This document shows positions 29,306 to 38,522 of a stretch of DNA of 64,000 nucleotides, piece after piece. A model generated the notes under the pieces. That model was not told the origin of the DNA. It saw only the letters and a program-made list of their open reading frames with translations, and did not search any database. The stretch's first letter is position 1, and each line of letters starts with the position of its first letter. The stretch is from Schaalia sp. 19OD2882 (GTDB taxonomy: Bacteria; Actinomycetota; Actinomycetes; Actinomycetales; Actinomycetaceae). The stretch covers positions 62,001 through 126,000 of the forward strand of contig NZ_CP065521.1 of assembly GCF_018986735.1 (NCBI RefSeq), read 5' to 3'. A program made the translations under genes and the position numbers.

Positions 29306-30268
29306 ATGGACATTGCCGTCATCGGGTCGAACAATGTCGACCTCATCACCTACGTCACCCGCATGCCGGTCGACGGGGAGACCATCGAAGCCCCCGACTT
29401 CTCCATCGGCTGCGGAGGAAAGGGTTCGAACCAGGCGGTGGCCGCTGCGCGCCTGGGGGCCGAGGTCCTCATGGTCACCTGCGTGGGTGACGACGCCTTC
29501 GCCTCGATGACCCTGGAGAACTACCGGGCCAATGGCATCGGCATCGACCTGGTCAAGCAGGTGCCGGGCACCTCCGGGGTGGCCCCCATCTTCGTCGACC
29601 CCGATTCCCACAACCGGATCATCATCGTCAAGGGTGCCAACAATGGTCTGGCGCCCGAGGACTTGGAAGCGGCCGCCGACAGGATCGCCCAGTGCCGTCT
29701 CATCGTCGTGCAACTGGAGATCCGGATGGAGACCGTCCTGGCCGCCATCGACCTGGGCAACCGCCTGGGCGTGCCGGTGCTGCTCAATCCGGCGCCGGCC
29801 AGCCCCGACCTGGACCTGGAGTGGGCCGCCAGGTGTGACTACGTCATGCCCAACGAGACCGAGCTTGCGCTGCTCACCGGAATGCCGGTCGAGGACGAGG
29901 CCCAGGTGCGAGAGGCGGCAATGGTGCTGCTGCGTCGCGGGTGCCGACATGTCGTGGTCACCCTGGGCTCCCGGGGAGTCCTGTGGCTGCACGGGGACGA
30001 GGACGGGGCGCTGTTGGAGGAGGCGCTGGTGCCTTCCGTCCAGGTCGAGGCCGTGGACACCACCGGCGCAGGCGACGCCTTCATCGGGTGCTTCGCGCGT
30101 TGCCTGACACGGGGGGACGCGGTGCCGCAGGCCTTGGCCACGGCCAATGCCTACGCGGCCCTGTCGGTGACCGGACGCGGTACGCAGACCTCGTACCCGG
30201 ATGCCGACACCTTCGACCAGTGGTGCAGTGCCCGGGGCCTGGCCCGAGGCTGCGGGCGCACGGCCTGA
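29306..30268 (+). CDS. Ribokinase-family (PfkB) sugar kinase
   Basis: The 320-residue kinase has the PfkB N-terminal motif IGCGGKGSNQAVAAARLGA (about 34-52) and the C-terminal anion-hole signature DTTGAGDAFIGCF (about 251-263), where GAGD supplies the catalytic Asp. NPAPA and NETE typical of ribokinase are present, so ribose or a related pentose or deoxysugar is likely. ATG 29306 follows GGAGAGG. It precedes a sugar ABC importer and an RpiB/LacAB-like isomerase in the same direction. The likely route is uptake, isomerisation and phosphorylation of one sugar. The exact substrate is uncertain. Confidence 0.87.
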   Translation: MDIAVIGSNNVDLITYVTRMPVDGETIEAPDFSIGCGGKGSNQAVAAARLGAEVLMVTCVGDDAFASMTLENYRANGIGIDLVKQVPGTSGVAPIFVDPDSHNRIIIVKGANNGLAPEDLEAAADRIAQCRLIVVQLEIRMETVLAAIDLGNRLGVPVLLNPAPASPDLDLEWAARCDYVMPNETELALLTGMPVEDEAQVREAAMVLLRRGCRHVVVTLGSRGVLWLHGDEDGALLEEALVPSVQVEAVDTTGAGDAFIGCFARCLTRGDAVPQALATANAYAALSVTGRGTQTSYPDADTFDQWCSARGLARGCGRTA

Positions 30269-30570
30269 GCCGGCGGGCCTTGGCCGCGTACTCGGGTGAA
30301 ATGTCCTGATCGTGCACCATTTCATTGAAGCCGGAAGCGGCTGCGTACTTCTCTGGTAACGATTGCACAACGCTTCGTCGGAATGTGGTCCACGTCATCG
30401 ACGCTCAGGTAGATTGATCCCCGTCGTACTCGTGACCCGCTCCGGCTCACCCCCACCGACGATGGTGGAAGGTCCGGAGGGGAGTGCGAACACTTCACCA
30501 CCTGATCCGGGGCGCAACCGGCGCGCCGGGTCGAACCCATCAATGTCGATGAGGAGCAGGAGACACACTC
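30269..30570 (+). promoter_or_regulatory. Control region of the first sugar ABC operon with a LacI-type half-operator
   Basis: The 302-base spacer holds GTAACGATTGC (30356-30366), a partial inverted repeat. Its reverse complement shares TTGTGCAA plus CG with the operator at 29246. Further on, GTAGATTGA near 30411 could serve as a -10 region. The rest shows no gene. Shared operator halves suggest that one LacI repressor controls both the kinase and the transporter operon. Confidence 0.45.
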
Positions 30571-31632
30571 ATGAAGCCACGTAGCCTTGCAGTCAGTGCA
30601 ATCGTTTTCACGGCTGCTCTCAGCCTCGGGCTCACCGCCTGCGCCGGCGGCGGAGACGCCACCCAGTCAGCGGCCAGTGGCACCGCCAGCGGCGCTTCGG
30701 CGGCCGGCGGCGACTACACCATCGCGGTCGTGCCCAAGGACGCCACCAACCCGTGGTTCGTCCGCATGGAGGTCGGCGTCAAGAAGTACGCCGAAGAAAC
30801 CGGCATGAACGTCTACCAGAAGGGGCCCGCCGAGACCGACGCCACCATGCAGGCGCAGGTCATCCAGGACCTCATTGCCCAGGGTGTCGACGCCATCTGC
30901 GTGGTCCCCGTCGACCCGGGCGCCATCGAGCCCGTCCTCAAGGAGGCCATGGACGCCGGCATCGTCGTCATCACCCACGAGGGCGCCTCACAGGAGAACA
31001 CCCAGTACGACATCGAAGCCTTCAACAACGCCGCATACGGCGCATTCATCATGGACAACCTGGCCGAAGCCATGGGTGAGGAAGGCGTCTACACCACCAT
31101 GGTGGGCCACGTGACCAACGCCTCCCACAACGAATGGGCGGACGGCGGCGTCGAGCACGCCAAGAAGGCCTACCCGAAGATGAAGCTGCTCGAGGCCGAA
31201 CCCCGGGTCGAATCCCAGGACAATGGCGAGACCGCCTACCAGGTGGCCAAGGAGCTGCTGAAGAAGTACCCGGAGGTCAAGGGCATCATGGGCACCTCCT
31301 CCTTCGACGCCCCCGGCGTTGCCCGCGCCATCGAGGAACTGGGCCTCAAGGGCAAGGTCTTCACCGCAGGCACCGGCATGCCCGACGCCAACAAGGAGAT
31401 TCTCCAGAAGGACCTGGTCCACGCCCTGACCCTGTGGGATCCGGCCGACGCGGGCTACGCGATGGCCTCGCTGGCCACCAAGGTCCTCAAGGGTGAGGAG
31501 ATCCAGGACGGCGTCGACCTGGGCGTCAAGGGCTACGAGAGCATGAAGTTCGCCGAAGGCTCCACCAAGGTCCTCGAAGGCAACGGTTGGATCACCATCA
31601 CCAAGGACAACGTCGCCGACCTCGGCTTCTGA
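30571..31632 (+). CDS. Sugar ABC transporter substrate-binding lipoprotein (RhaS/LsrB-like)
   Basis: The 353-residue protein has a lipobox LTAC (about residue 24), a Ser/Ala/Gly linker and a type I periplasmic-binding fold. YTIAVVPKDATNPWFVRMEVGVKKY starts the fold at about residue 50. It resembles the binding proteins of the rhamnose, autoinducer-2 and erythritol group, which use two different permeases, as this operon does. It would capture the sugar outside the cell. A strong hairpin follows the gene, before the ATPase. Confidence 0.85.
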   Translation: MKPRSLAVSAIVFTAALSLGLTACAGGGDATQSAASGTASGASAAGGDYTIAVVPKDATNPWFVRMEVGVKKYAEETGMNVYQKGPAETDATMQAQVIQDLIAQGVDAICVVPVDPGAIEPVLKEAMDAGIVVITHEGASQENTQYDIEAFNNAAYGAFIMDNLAEAMGEEGVYTTMVGHVTNASHNEWADGGVEHAKKAYPKMKLLEAEPRVESQDNGETAYQVAKELLKKYPEVKGIMGTSSFDAPGVARAIEELGLKGKVFTAGTGMPDANKEILQKDLVHALTLWDPADAGYAMASLATKVLKGEEIQDGVDLGVKGYESMKFAEGSTKVLEGNGWITITKDNVADLGF

Positions 31633-31663
31633 GACTCCTCCGCACCCCATCCGGAACCGACGC

Positions 31664-31704
31664 GCGGTCCCGTCCTCGTCAAAAGGGGACGAGGGCGGGG
31701 CCGC
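31664..31704 (+). terminator. Intra-operon attenuator hairpin after the binding-protein gene
   Basis: A 17-bp stem with two G-U pairs (GCGGTCCCGTCCTCGTC against GACGAGGGCGGGGCCGC) closes on a 7-base A/G loop, between the binding-protein stop and the ATPase start. It probably stops part of the transcripts and shields the upstream mRNA, giving more binding protein than transporter. One GACGAGGGCG motif lies in the right arm. Confidence 0.7.
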
Positions 31705-31748
31705 ACCTGCCGGACCACAGACCCCAAGAGCGAGAAGGAACTCCTCCC

Positions 31749-33260
31749 ATGGTCACCCCATTCCTCACCGTCTCCCACGTCTCCAAATCCTTCAAGGGCG
31801 TCCACGCCCTGCAGGACATCAACCTGGAGATCAACCCGGGGGAGATCCACTGCCTGGCCGGCGAGAACGGTTCGGGCAAGTCCACACTCATCAAGGTCGT
31901 CTCCGGCGTGTACGAGGCCGACGAGGGCGAGATCGTCATCGACGGGCGCAGCTGGTCCAAACTCACCCCGCTGGAGGCCATCGCCGCAGGAGTTCAGGTC
32001 ATCTACCAGGACTTCGCCGTCTTCCCCAACCTGTCCGTCATGGAGAACCTGGCGCTGACCACCGAAGTGGCCGCAGGGCGCAAACTCGTCAACTGGAAGC
32101 GCTTCCGCGCCATCGCCACAGAGGCCGCCGGCAAGATCGGCTTCGAGGTCGACCTCGACGCGAAAGTCGGGGACCTGTCGGTCGCCGACAAGCAACTGGT
32201 GGCCATTTGCCGGGCCCTGATGAGCGACGCCAAACTCATCATCATGGACGAGCCCACCACCGCCCTGACGAAGAAAGAGGTGGCCAAGCTCTTCGAGATC
32301 ATCCTCGACCTGCAAAAACGCGGCATCGCCATCCTCTTCGTCTCCCACAAGCTGGAAGAAGTCTTCGAGATCTCCGAACGCTTCACCATCATCCGCTCCG
32401 GCAAGAAGGTCATCACCTGCCCCAGCGCCGAACTGGACCGCAAGAGCTTCGCAAAGCACATGACGGGCCGCGACTTCACCGACGAACGCTTCGAAGTCGG
32501 TGAACTTTCCGAGCGCCCCGCCCTCCAGGTCGAGGACTTGACGATGCAGGGCGCATTCGAGGACGTGAGCTTCTCGATCCGCGGAGGTGAAATCCTGGGA
32601 ATCACGGGTCTGCTCGGATCGGGACGCACCGAATTGGCGCTCAGCCTGTTCGGGGCGATGAAGGCCGACTCGGGCACGATCATCGTCGACGGCACACCCG
32701 TCACCCTCACCACCATCCGGGACGCCATTGCCGCAGGAATCGCCTACGTGCCCGAGGACCGACTGACCGAAGGCCTGTTCCTCGAACGCTCCATCGGCGA
32801 CAACATCGTCATCTCCGAATTGCACTCCTTCGCCAAGGGACTGGGGGCGCTGGACTTCGCCGCCTTGGAAGCCGAACAACACAAGTGGGTCAAGGACCTG
32901 GCCGTGGCCACCCCCGACCCGCACAATGCCGTCAACACCCTCTCGGGCGGCAACCAGCAGAAGGTGGTGCTGGCCAAGTGGCTGGCCACCCGGCCGAAGG
33001 TTCTCATCCTCAACGGGCCCACCGTGGGCGTGGACATCGGGTCGAAGTACACGATCAACACGATCCTGCAGAACCTCGCCAAACAAGGCATGGCGGTGGT
33101 CGTCATCTCCGACGACATCGCCGAAGTCCTGACCAACTGCAACCGCGTCCTCATCATGCGTGGCGGACGCCTGGACGCCTCCGTCGACCCGGCCACCACC
33201 AGCGAGAAGCAGCTGGCGGAAATCATGGCCAGCGACGCAGGTGTGGAAGGAGTTGCCTGA
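31749..33260 (+). CDS. Sugar ABC transporter ATPase (two-domain, RbsA/MglA-like)
   Basis: The 503-residue protein contains two ATPase domains. The first has Walker A GENGSGKST (about 37-45), signature LSVADKQLVAICRAL and Walker B LIIMDEPTTALT. The second has a degenerate Walker A (GLLGSGRTE), signature LSGGNQQKVVLAKWL and NGPTVGVDIG, where Asn replaces the usual Asp-Glu, so its catalytic site is likely weak. Degeneracy in one half is usual for this family. It powers the two permeases that follow. ATG 31749 has AAGGA upstream. Confidence 0.9.
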   Translation: MVTPFLTVSHVSKSFKGVHALQDINLEINPGEIHCLAGENGSGKSTLIKVVSGVYEADEGEIVIDGRSWSKLTPLEAIAAGVQVIYQDFAVFPNLSVMENLALTTEVAAGRKLVNWKRFRAIATEAAGKIGFEVDLDAKVGDLSVADKQLVAICRALMSDAKLIIMDEPTTALTKKEVAKLFEIILDLQKRGIAILFVSHKLEEVFEISERFTIIRSGKKVITCPSAELDRKSFAKHMTGRDFTDERFEVGELSERPALQVEDLTMQGAFEDVSFSIRGGEILGITGLLGSGRTELALSLFGAMKADSGTIIVDGTPVTLTTIRDAIAAGIAYVPEDRLTEGLFLERSIGDNIVISELHSFAKGLGALDFAALEAEQHKWVKDLAVATPDPHNAVNTLSGGNQQKVVLAKWLATRPKVLILNGPTVGVDIGSKYTINTILQNLAKQGMAVVVISDDIAEVLTNCNRVLIMRGGRLDASVDPATTSEKQLAEIMASDAGVEGVA

Positions 33261-33261
33261 C

Positions 33262-34332
33262 ATGAGCACCGCATCCGCGGCCTCGACACCCACCCGGGCC
33301 CCCCGAGCCGCTGCCGGCCCCTTGTCCAAGTGGACGGGCAGACTCTGGCGCACCAACGAATTCTGGGTCTTCGTCGTCATCATCGTGCTGGCCCTGGTCA
33401 TCCAAGTGCGTTCCGGACAGTTCTTCACGGCGAACAACCTGGTGGACATCGCCGGCGCCATGGTGGTGCCCGGCATCTTCGCCGTCGGCGCACACCTGGT
33501 CATCGTGTCGGGAGGCATCGACGTGTCCTTCCCGGCACTGGCCTCGCTGGCGGTCTACGCCACCACCCGCGTCCTGGTCGACAGCGGATTCGCAGGACCC
33601 GTCATCGTGCCCTTCGCCATCGCCATGTGCCTGGGAGCGCTGCTGGGAGCCTTCAACGGAGTGTTCACCGCGCGACTGACCGTGCCGACCCTGATCATCA
33701 CCCTGGGCACCGCCAACGTGTTCAGCGGAGTCATGCAAGGCGCGTTGAACTCGGTGCAGATCCCCAACATCCCGCAGTCCATGGCGGCCTTCGGCGCCGC
33801 CGAACTCTTCGAGGCCACCAACACGACCTCGGGCCTGCGTTCGGTCCTGCCGATGAGCTTCCTGCTGCTGGTGGCCGTGGTGGCGGGCGCCTGGTTCCTC
33901 ACCCGCCGGACCATGTTCGGCCGGGGGATCTTCGCCATCGGCGGTGACGAGGCCGCCGCCGAGCGCGCCGGATTCAAGGTCAAGCGCATCCGCTTCTGGC
34001 TCTACGTCCTGGTCGGCGTCATCGCCGCCATCGCCGGCATGGTCCGCACCTGTGCCATGGGCCAGATGCACCCGACCAACCTGCTGGGAATGGAGATGAT
34101 GGTCATCGCGGCCGTCGTCCTGGGAGGCACCGCCATCACCGGCGGCACCGGCTCCCTCACCGGCGTCATGTTGGGCACGGCACTGATCGTCATCGTCCAG
34201 AACTCGATGATCCTCACCGGCATCCCCACCTTCTGGCAGGGATTCGCCCTAGGTCTGCTCATCATCGTCGGAACCGGGGTCTCCGCGGTCCAGGTCGCCC
34301 GCTCACGCGGACGACGGATCACGGCGGCGTGA
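33262..34332 (+). CDS. Sugar ABC transporter permease 1
   Basis: The 356-residue permease has about ten membrane helices of the BPD_transp_2 type (for example VIVSGGIDVSFPALASLA). The cytoplasmic loop GGDEAAAERAGFKVKRIRFW is typical of monosaccharide permeases. It starts one base after the ATPase stop with GGAAGGAG upstream. It should form a heterodimer with the next permease. Confidence 0.9.
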   Translation: MSTASAASTPTRAPRAAAGPLSKWTGRLWRTNEFWVFVVIIVLALVIQVRSGQFFTANNLVDIAGAMVVPGIFAVGAHLVIVSGGIDVSFPALASLAVYATTRVLVDSGFAGPVIVPFAIAMCLGALLGAFNGVFTARLTVPTLIITLGTANVFSGVMQGALNSVQIPNIPQSMAAFGAAELFEATNTTSGLRSVLPMSFLLLVAVVAGAWFLTRRTMFGRGIFAIGGDEAAAERAGFKVKRIRFWLYVLVGVIAAIAGMVRTCAMGQMHPTNLLGMEMMVIAAVVLGGTAITGGTGSLTGVMLGTALIVIVQNSMILTGIPTFWQGFALGLLIIVGTGVSAVQVARSRGRRITAA

Positions 34333-34350
34333 GGAAGGCAAGGACACACG

Positions 34351-35418
34351 ATGGAAACCTCAACCTCGAAGTCACCACGCGCAGCCTCGCCCTCGCGGAC
34401 GCAGGCCCTGCGCTTCTGGGAACGTGACCCGTGGAGTGCGCGACTGGTCGTCGTCATGATCGCGCTGCTCATCTTCTTCGCGGCCGTGCGCCCCCAAGCG
34501 TTCTTCTCCGGACGCACGTGGACCTCCATGGCCGTCCAGTTCCCCGAATTCGGGCTGATGGCGCTGGGCGTCATGGTCACGATGTTCACCGCCGGCATCG
34601 ACCTGTCGGTCGTCGCCATCGCCAATGTCACCGCCATCTGCACGGCGCTGACACTGCGGGCGGTGCTCACGCCGGAAGTCTCGGCGACGAACTCGCTGAT
34701 GGCGGTTGCGATCGCGCTGGGCACGGCCCTGGTCGTCGGAATCGTCTGCGGGGCGATCAACGGCCTGCTCATCGCCAAACTCAAGATTCCGGCCATCCTG
34801 GCCACACTGGGCACGCTGGAACTCTTCGGTGGAATTGCGATCGTCCTGACCGGAGGCAAACCCGTCTCCGGTGTACCGAAAGCCTACGGGGCGGTCTTCG
34901 CCGCCAAGATCGGCGGCGTGGTGCCCATGGCGCTCATCGTCTTCATCCTGTGTGCGCTGGTCGCAGGTGCCCTGCTGGCCCTGACCAGTTTCGGCAAGGA
35001 GATCCTCATGCTCGGCACCAATGAGACGGCCGCGCGATTCTCAGGCATGAAGATTTCCTCGCTGCTGGTGCGCACCTACGTCATGTCGGGTGTGCTCGCG
35101 GCAATGGCCGGCTTGGTCATGCTGGCCAACTACAACTCCGCCAAGGCGGACTACGGCGCCACCTACACGCTGCTCACGGTGCTCATCGTGGTGCTCGGCG
35201 GCGTCAACCCGAATGGAGGAAAGGGGCGTCTGCTCGGCGTCCTGTTGTCGATCCTCATGCTGCAGGTCCTGTCCAGTGGCCTGAACATGTTCTCCGGCAT
35301 CTCCAACTTCTACCGGCCGCTGATCTGGGGAGCAGTCCTGCTCTTCGTCATCACGGTCAACGAGATGAACATCCGCAATCCCCTGGAACGTTTCCTGCCC
35401 GGAAGGAACAAGTCATGA
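34351..35418 (+). CDS. Sugar ABC transporter permease 2
   Basis: The 355-residue permease shares the fold and the motifs MFTAGIDLSVVAIANVT and TNETAARFSGMKISSLLVRTY with permease 1 but is clearly distinct. This indicates a heterodimeric channel, as in rhamnose/AI-2-type systems. It begins 18 bases after permease 1 and overlaps the isomerase by four bases. Confidence 0.9.
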   Translation: METSTSKSPRAASPSRTQALRFWERDPWSARLVVVMIALLIFFAAVRPQAFFSGRTWTSMAVQFPEFGLMALGVMVTMFTAGIDLSVVAIANVTAICTALTLRAVLTPEVSATNSLMAVAIALGTALVVGIVCGAINGLLIAKLKIPAILATLGTLELFGGIAIVLTGGKPVSGVPKAYGAVFAAKIGGVVPMALIVFILCALVAGALLALTSFGKEILMLGTNETAARFSGMKISSLLVRTYVMSGVLAAMAGLVMLANYNSAKADYGATYTLLTVLIVVLGGVNPNGGKGRLLGVLLSILMLQVLSSGLNMFSGISNFYRPLIWGAVLLFVITVNEMNIRNPLERFLPGRNKS

Positions 35419-35978
35419 AGACCATCAGGTCAAAGCACGTCGTCGTCGGCGCAGACTTCGCCGGATTCCCCCTGAAGGAGGCCGTGAAGGCCCACTTGGA
35501 GGAGCGGGGCTGGCACGTCACCGACCTGACCCCGGACATCGACACCGCTCCCATGTACCACCGGGTCGGCTTCGCCCTGGGCGCCAAGATCGCCGAGGGC
35601 GAGTTCGAGAGGGCCTTGGCATTTTGCGGCACGGGCATGGGGATCCACATCGCCGCCTCCAAGGTGCCGCACGTGCACGCCGCCGTGGCCGAGTCCTTGC
35701 CGGCGGCGCGGCGAGCGGCTGCCGCAAACAATGCGAACCTGCTGGCCATGGGCGCGTTCTGGACGGCGCCGCCTGCGGCAATGGCCATGGCCGACGCCTT
35801 CCTGGAGTCGACCCTGGGCAGCGGCTACGAGGACTGGGAAGGCTTCCACGAGTACCACCGCATCGGCTTCGACGAGTGCGAGCACTTCGACTACGAGGCC
35901 TACAAGGCCAACGGCTTCGAGGTGCCCAACCCGCAGTCCGCGGTGCTGGCCCCCCAGCCGGTGGGGTTGGCGTACTGA
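35415..35978 (+). CDS. RpiB/LacA/LacB-family sugar-phosphate isomerase
   Basis: The 187-residue enzyme has the RpiB fold, with VVVGADFAGFPLKEAVKAHLEERGW at the start and CGTGMGIHIAASKVPHVHAA (about 74-93) around the active site. In this family a Cys in the CGTG region (here C74) acts as base. It is longer than standard RpiB (about 150), with a C-terminal extension carrying GYEDWEGFHEYHRIGFDECEH. That fits the longer group found in erythritol- and other alditol-type or rare-sugar operons. It overlaps permease 2 by four bases and so belongs to the transport operon. Substrate is uncertain. Confidence 0.82.
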   Translation: MKTIRSKHVVVGADFAGFPLKEAVKAHLEERGWHVTDLTPDIDTAPMYHRVGFALGAKIAEGEFERALAFCGTGMGIHIAASKVPHVHAAVAESLPAARRAAAANNANLLAMGAFWTAPPAAMAMADAFLESTLGSGYEDWEGFHEYHRIGFDECEHFDYEAYKANGFEVPNPQSAVLAPQPVGLAY

Positions 35979-36036
35979 GCCGGCGCGTCTGACCCGTTGA
36001 CGAGGGCGGGCGCCGGTCAAGCGCCTCGTGGAAGTC

Positions 36037-36153
36037 TCACAGGCGCGCCGGTTCCCGCCCTCCTCCTCGTCCCTGAAACCGGTCCCACAGGAACGGACAC
36101 CACGGCAGGACCCGCTCCGACCCCATGGGGGCGCCCTCGGGAACCTGTGGCAC
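36037..36153 (-). pseudogene. Truncated duplicate of the adjacent hypothetical gene
   Basis: Reading from a GTG at 36153, 38 codons give a product that aligns with the start of the gene at 36223-36705 (PQVPEGAPM against PHIPDGTPM; LPWCPFLWDRFQGRG against LPWRPSLWDRIRGRG). It then stops. The DNA blocks 36050-36160 and 36610-36705 are visibly related. It is a partial, decayed paralogue. Confidence 0.65.
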
Positions 36154-36222
36154 CGTCCGGTCCTTCTTCGCCGGTGCCGCACTCTCGAATGGCGCTGCAT
36201 GCACAGCGGTGTGCCCGAACGG

Positions 36223-36705
36223 TCACTTGCAGGGCGGCGGCGAATCAAGGCGGCGCACAGCCGCCAACATCTCCCATGACGGAAGGTGTGGAGTGAAAGG
36301 CGGTAGGTAGCCGAGGTCGCGCACGTAGTGCAGGACCAGGTTCGGTGCCACCCACGGTTGGCCCTCGTCATCGACCACCAACAGGCCGGCGTCCCCCAGT
36401 CGAAGAGTGCCGTTCGTGCTCCGATAGATCAGGGGCATCGGCTTTCCGGGCGCGAAATCGCTGGTGTAGTAGCAGCGGATGCCCCACACGCGTTCACGGG
36501 CGGCCTCCTCAAGAGTTTCCAGGAGGCCTGCGGGTACTTTGCCCGTGGGGAAGGTGTGCTCGGCACTGAGCCAACCGAAGGCGCGAATGCACGTGAATGT
36601 CACCTCGGGCTCTCGCCCTCGTCCTCGAATCCGGTCCCACAAGGACGGGCGCCATGGCAGAGGCTCGCCCAACTCCATGGGGGTTCCGTCAGGAATGTGT
36701 GGCAT
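36223..36705 (-). CDS. Hypothetical protein, possible immunity-type partner
   Basis: The 160-residue soluble protein has no signal or membrane segment. It has Trp-rich parts (LPWRPSLWDRIRGRG, ERVWGIRCYY) and a middle GKVPAGLLETLEEAARE. ATG 36705 has AAGGGAGA upstream. It lies downstream of a decayed gene with a WXG-like N-terminus and next to its own truncated copy, an arrangement often seen with toxin-immunity pairs. The immunity role is inference from context only; the family is not recognised. Confidence 0.5.
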   Translation of the reverse strand: MPHIPDGTPMELGEPLPWRPSLWDRIRGRGREPEVTFTCIRAFGWLSAEHTFPTGKVPAGLLETLEEAARERVWGIRCYYTSDFAPGKPMPLIYRSTNGTLRLGDAGLLVVDDEGQPWVAPNLVLHYVRDLGYLPPFTPHLPSWEMLAAVRRLDSPPPCK

Positions 36706-36760
36706 TGTGTCTCCCTTCGGGCATGTCCTTCTTGAAGGGTGAAGTTGTTTGACGAGGCGA

Positions 36761-37137
36761 TCATGGTTGGTGGATCGAAGGGTCGACATGTGATCTGCAA
36801 GCGGCCCAGTCGTGGTTTCCGGGAGCATTGCTGACAAGAGTGGACAATCGAGTGTCCGATGCGACGGTCAGTGGATTTCCCTTGATGTTCAGGTTCGGAT
36901 CCGGCGACAAAATGTAATCGGGAACAGTTTCCCCAAGGCCGTGACTCTCCATTGAACCAAGCCCACGCGTGATCCGTGCAGGGCATCCACCCGCGACTTC
37001 GCGCTGCGACACTGCGCTGCCAGATCCGTAGCTGCCGCGAAGTCGAACTTCACATCGTCGGTCGTCCGTGGTTCACCCATGTCCACCCGCCCCCCATGCT
37101 TCTCGGAATCGATCGAAGGTGTCGTCTGGGACGACAT
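36761..37137 (-). pseudogene. Decayed WXG100/ESX-like secreted-protein N-terminus
   Basis: From ATG 37080 or 37137 the frame reads DDVKFDFAAATDLAAQCR and SRVDALHGSRVG, resembling the helical N-terminal part of actinobacterial type VII-linked or polymorphic-toxin proteins. It then stops at 36889. A second frame, overlapping in the middle, continues with plausible sequence (GLGETVPDYIL, ASDTRLSTLVSNA) to 36761, so a frameshift near 36930-36970 is likely. No toxin domain remains. The lower GC of this 600-base block compared with its neighbours fits horizontally acquired, eroding DNA. Confidence 0.45.
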
Positions 37138-37320
37138 GCGGTCTTCATGAATGAAGATATTGGGATTTTGTGAACAGCGCCACTGATGACGCTCTGGATC
37201 CGGAGTGCAGTTGGCGCGGTGGAGAACGCACGGGCATGAGGACCCAAGCGGTGAACTGGCACGGATCTCTCGTCTTGCACCTGGAAGCAAGGTCGGGCGC
37301 GGGGCACGACAGGGCGCGGC

Positions 37321-38337
37321 TCAGGGCTGCGTGAGCGTCGACTCTCGGACCACCAAGGTCCCCCGCACGCGCGTGTGGCCGGCGTCCAGGTTCCCGCCGA
37401 GCAGCGCTTCGACGGCGATCCGCGCGATCTCACCCAAAGGCTGGCGCAGCGTCGTGATCGAGGGGCGCATGAGGGATGCGAATTGGATGTCGTCGAAACC
37501 GGTGACCATGACCTCGCGCGGCACGGCGATCCCCTCGCGCCGCAACTGGGTGATCGCGCCGATGGCCAGCAGGTCGTTCAGGCAGACCACCGCATCGGGG
37601 CGTCGCCCTCGTCGAAGCATCCCGGCCACCGCCGCAGCCCCGGCCTGGACGGAGAAGGAACATTCCATGCAGTCCTCGTCGGCCAACTCCATTCCCAACT
37701 CGGCGGCGCTGGAGCGGGTCGCAGCCACACGCACATCGGAGGAGAGCTCCGTGCCCGTGTTGGCCAGCATGGCGATGCGGCGGGCGCCGCGCTCGCACAG
37801 GTGGTCCAAGATCGTGCGCATCCCGTGAGGGTCATCCACACCCACCGTCGGAAGGTCCAGCCCGTGCACCCGTCGGTCGAGCGACACGGTGGGGACCACG
37901 GCACTGGTCCGCTCCACGGCGGGCATTGAGTACGTCTGGTGGCACGGCACGACCAACAACCCGTCGACCTGTCCCGACTCGAAGGAACGCAGCTGCTTGT
38001 CCTCAGTGGTGACCGAAGTGCGCGAATCGGTGAGCAGCAGGTTCCGCCCGCGGGCAGCCAAGTGGTGCTCGACCTGCTCGACCAGCTCCATGAAGAAGGG
38101 GTTCGAGATCGACGGGACCACCATGCCTATGGAGTCGGTGGTCGCCAGGCGCAGCGATCGGGCGATGGGGTTCACTTGGTAGCCCATGCGCCGTGCGACC
38201 TTGCGCACGTGGTCGCGGGTGGTGGCCCCGATCAGTTCCGAGCCGCGGCCCAGTGCCCGCGAGGCGGTGGACACGGACACTCCGGCCTCGCGTGCGACAT
38301 CGACGAGTCTGGGGCGGGACCGCTCGTCGCTGCTCAT
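37321..38337 (-). CDS. LacI-family transcriptional repressor
   Basis: The 338-residue regulator has the N-terminal helix-turn-helix (RLVDVAREAGVSVSTASRALG, about 10-30), a hinge (GYQVNPIARSLR) and a sugar-binding domain. DNPFFMEL-type residues (SNPFFMELVE, about 79-88) and VTGFDDIQFASLMRPSITTLRQP are present. It should respond to a sugar and control the ribokinase and first ABC operon, whose upstream regions share operator halves. It lies on the opposite strand downstream of that operon, separated by the decayed accessory genes. Confidence 0.9.
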   Translation of the reverse strand: MSSDERSRPRLVDVAREAGVSVSTASRALGRGSELIGATTRDHVRKVARRMGYQVNPIARSLRLATTDSIGMVVPSISNPFFMELVEQVEHHLAARGRNLLLTDSRTSVTTEDKQLRSFESGQVDGLLVVPCHQTYSMPAVERTSAVVPTVSLDRRVHGLDLPTVGVDDPHGMRTILDHLCERGARRIAMLANTGTELSSDVRVAATRSSAAELGMELADEDCMECSFSVQAGAAAVAGMLRRGRRPDAVVCLNDLLAIGAITQLRREGIAVPREVMVTGFDDIQFASLMRPSITTLRQPLGEIARIAVEALLGGNLDAGHTRVRGTLVVRESTLTQP

Positions 38338-38522
38338 GCCCCGATGGTAGCCCCGCCGTCGCAGTGGATCTGCGAATTCTCGGAGGACAAGGGCCGGGCT
38401 GCGAGCGCCCGGGAGGCCTCCTCGGGGCAGTCCCCGAGAGACCGTCGGGCAAGGCCCCTGTTTTCCCCTGATTCACGCCGGAAACTCTGGAAAGGCGGCC
38501 GGATCGAACCTGGCGTCATCGC

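Noticed and set aside
31533..33518. A 661-codon minus-strand frame opposite the sugar ATPase
   Set aside because: Shadow of the two-domain ATPase gene; no motif or ribosome site supports it.
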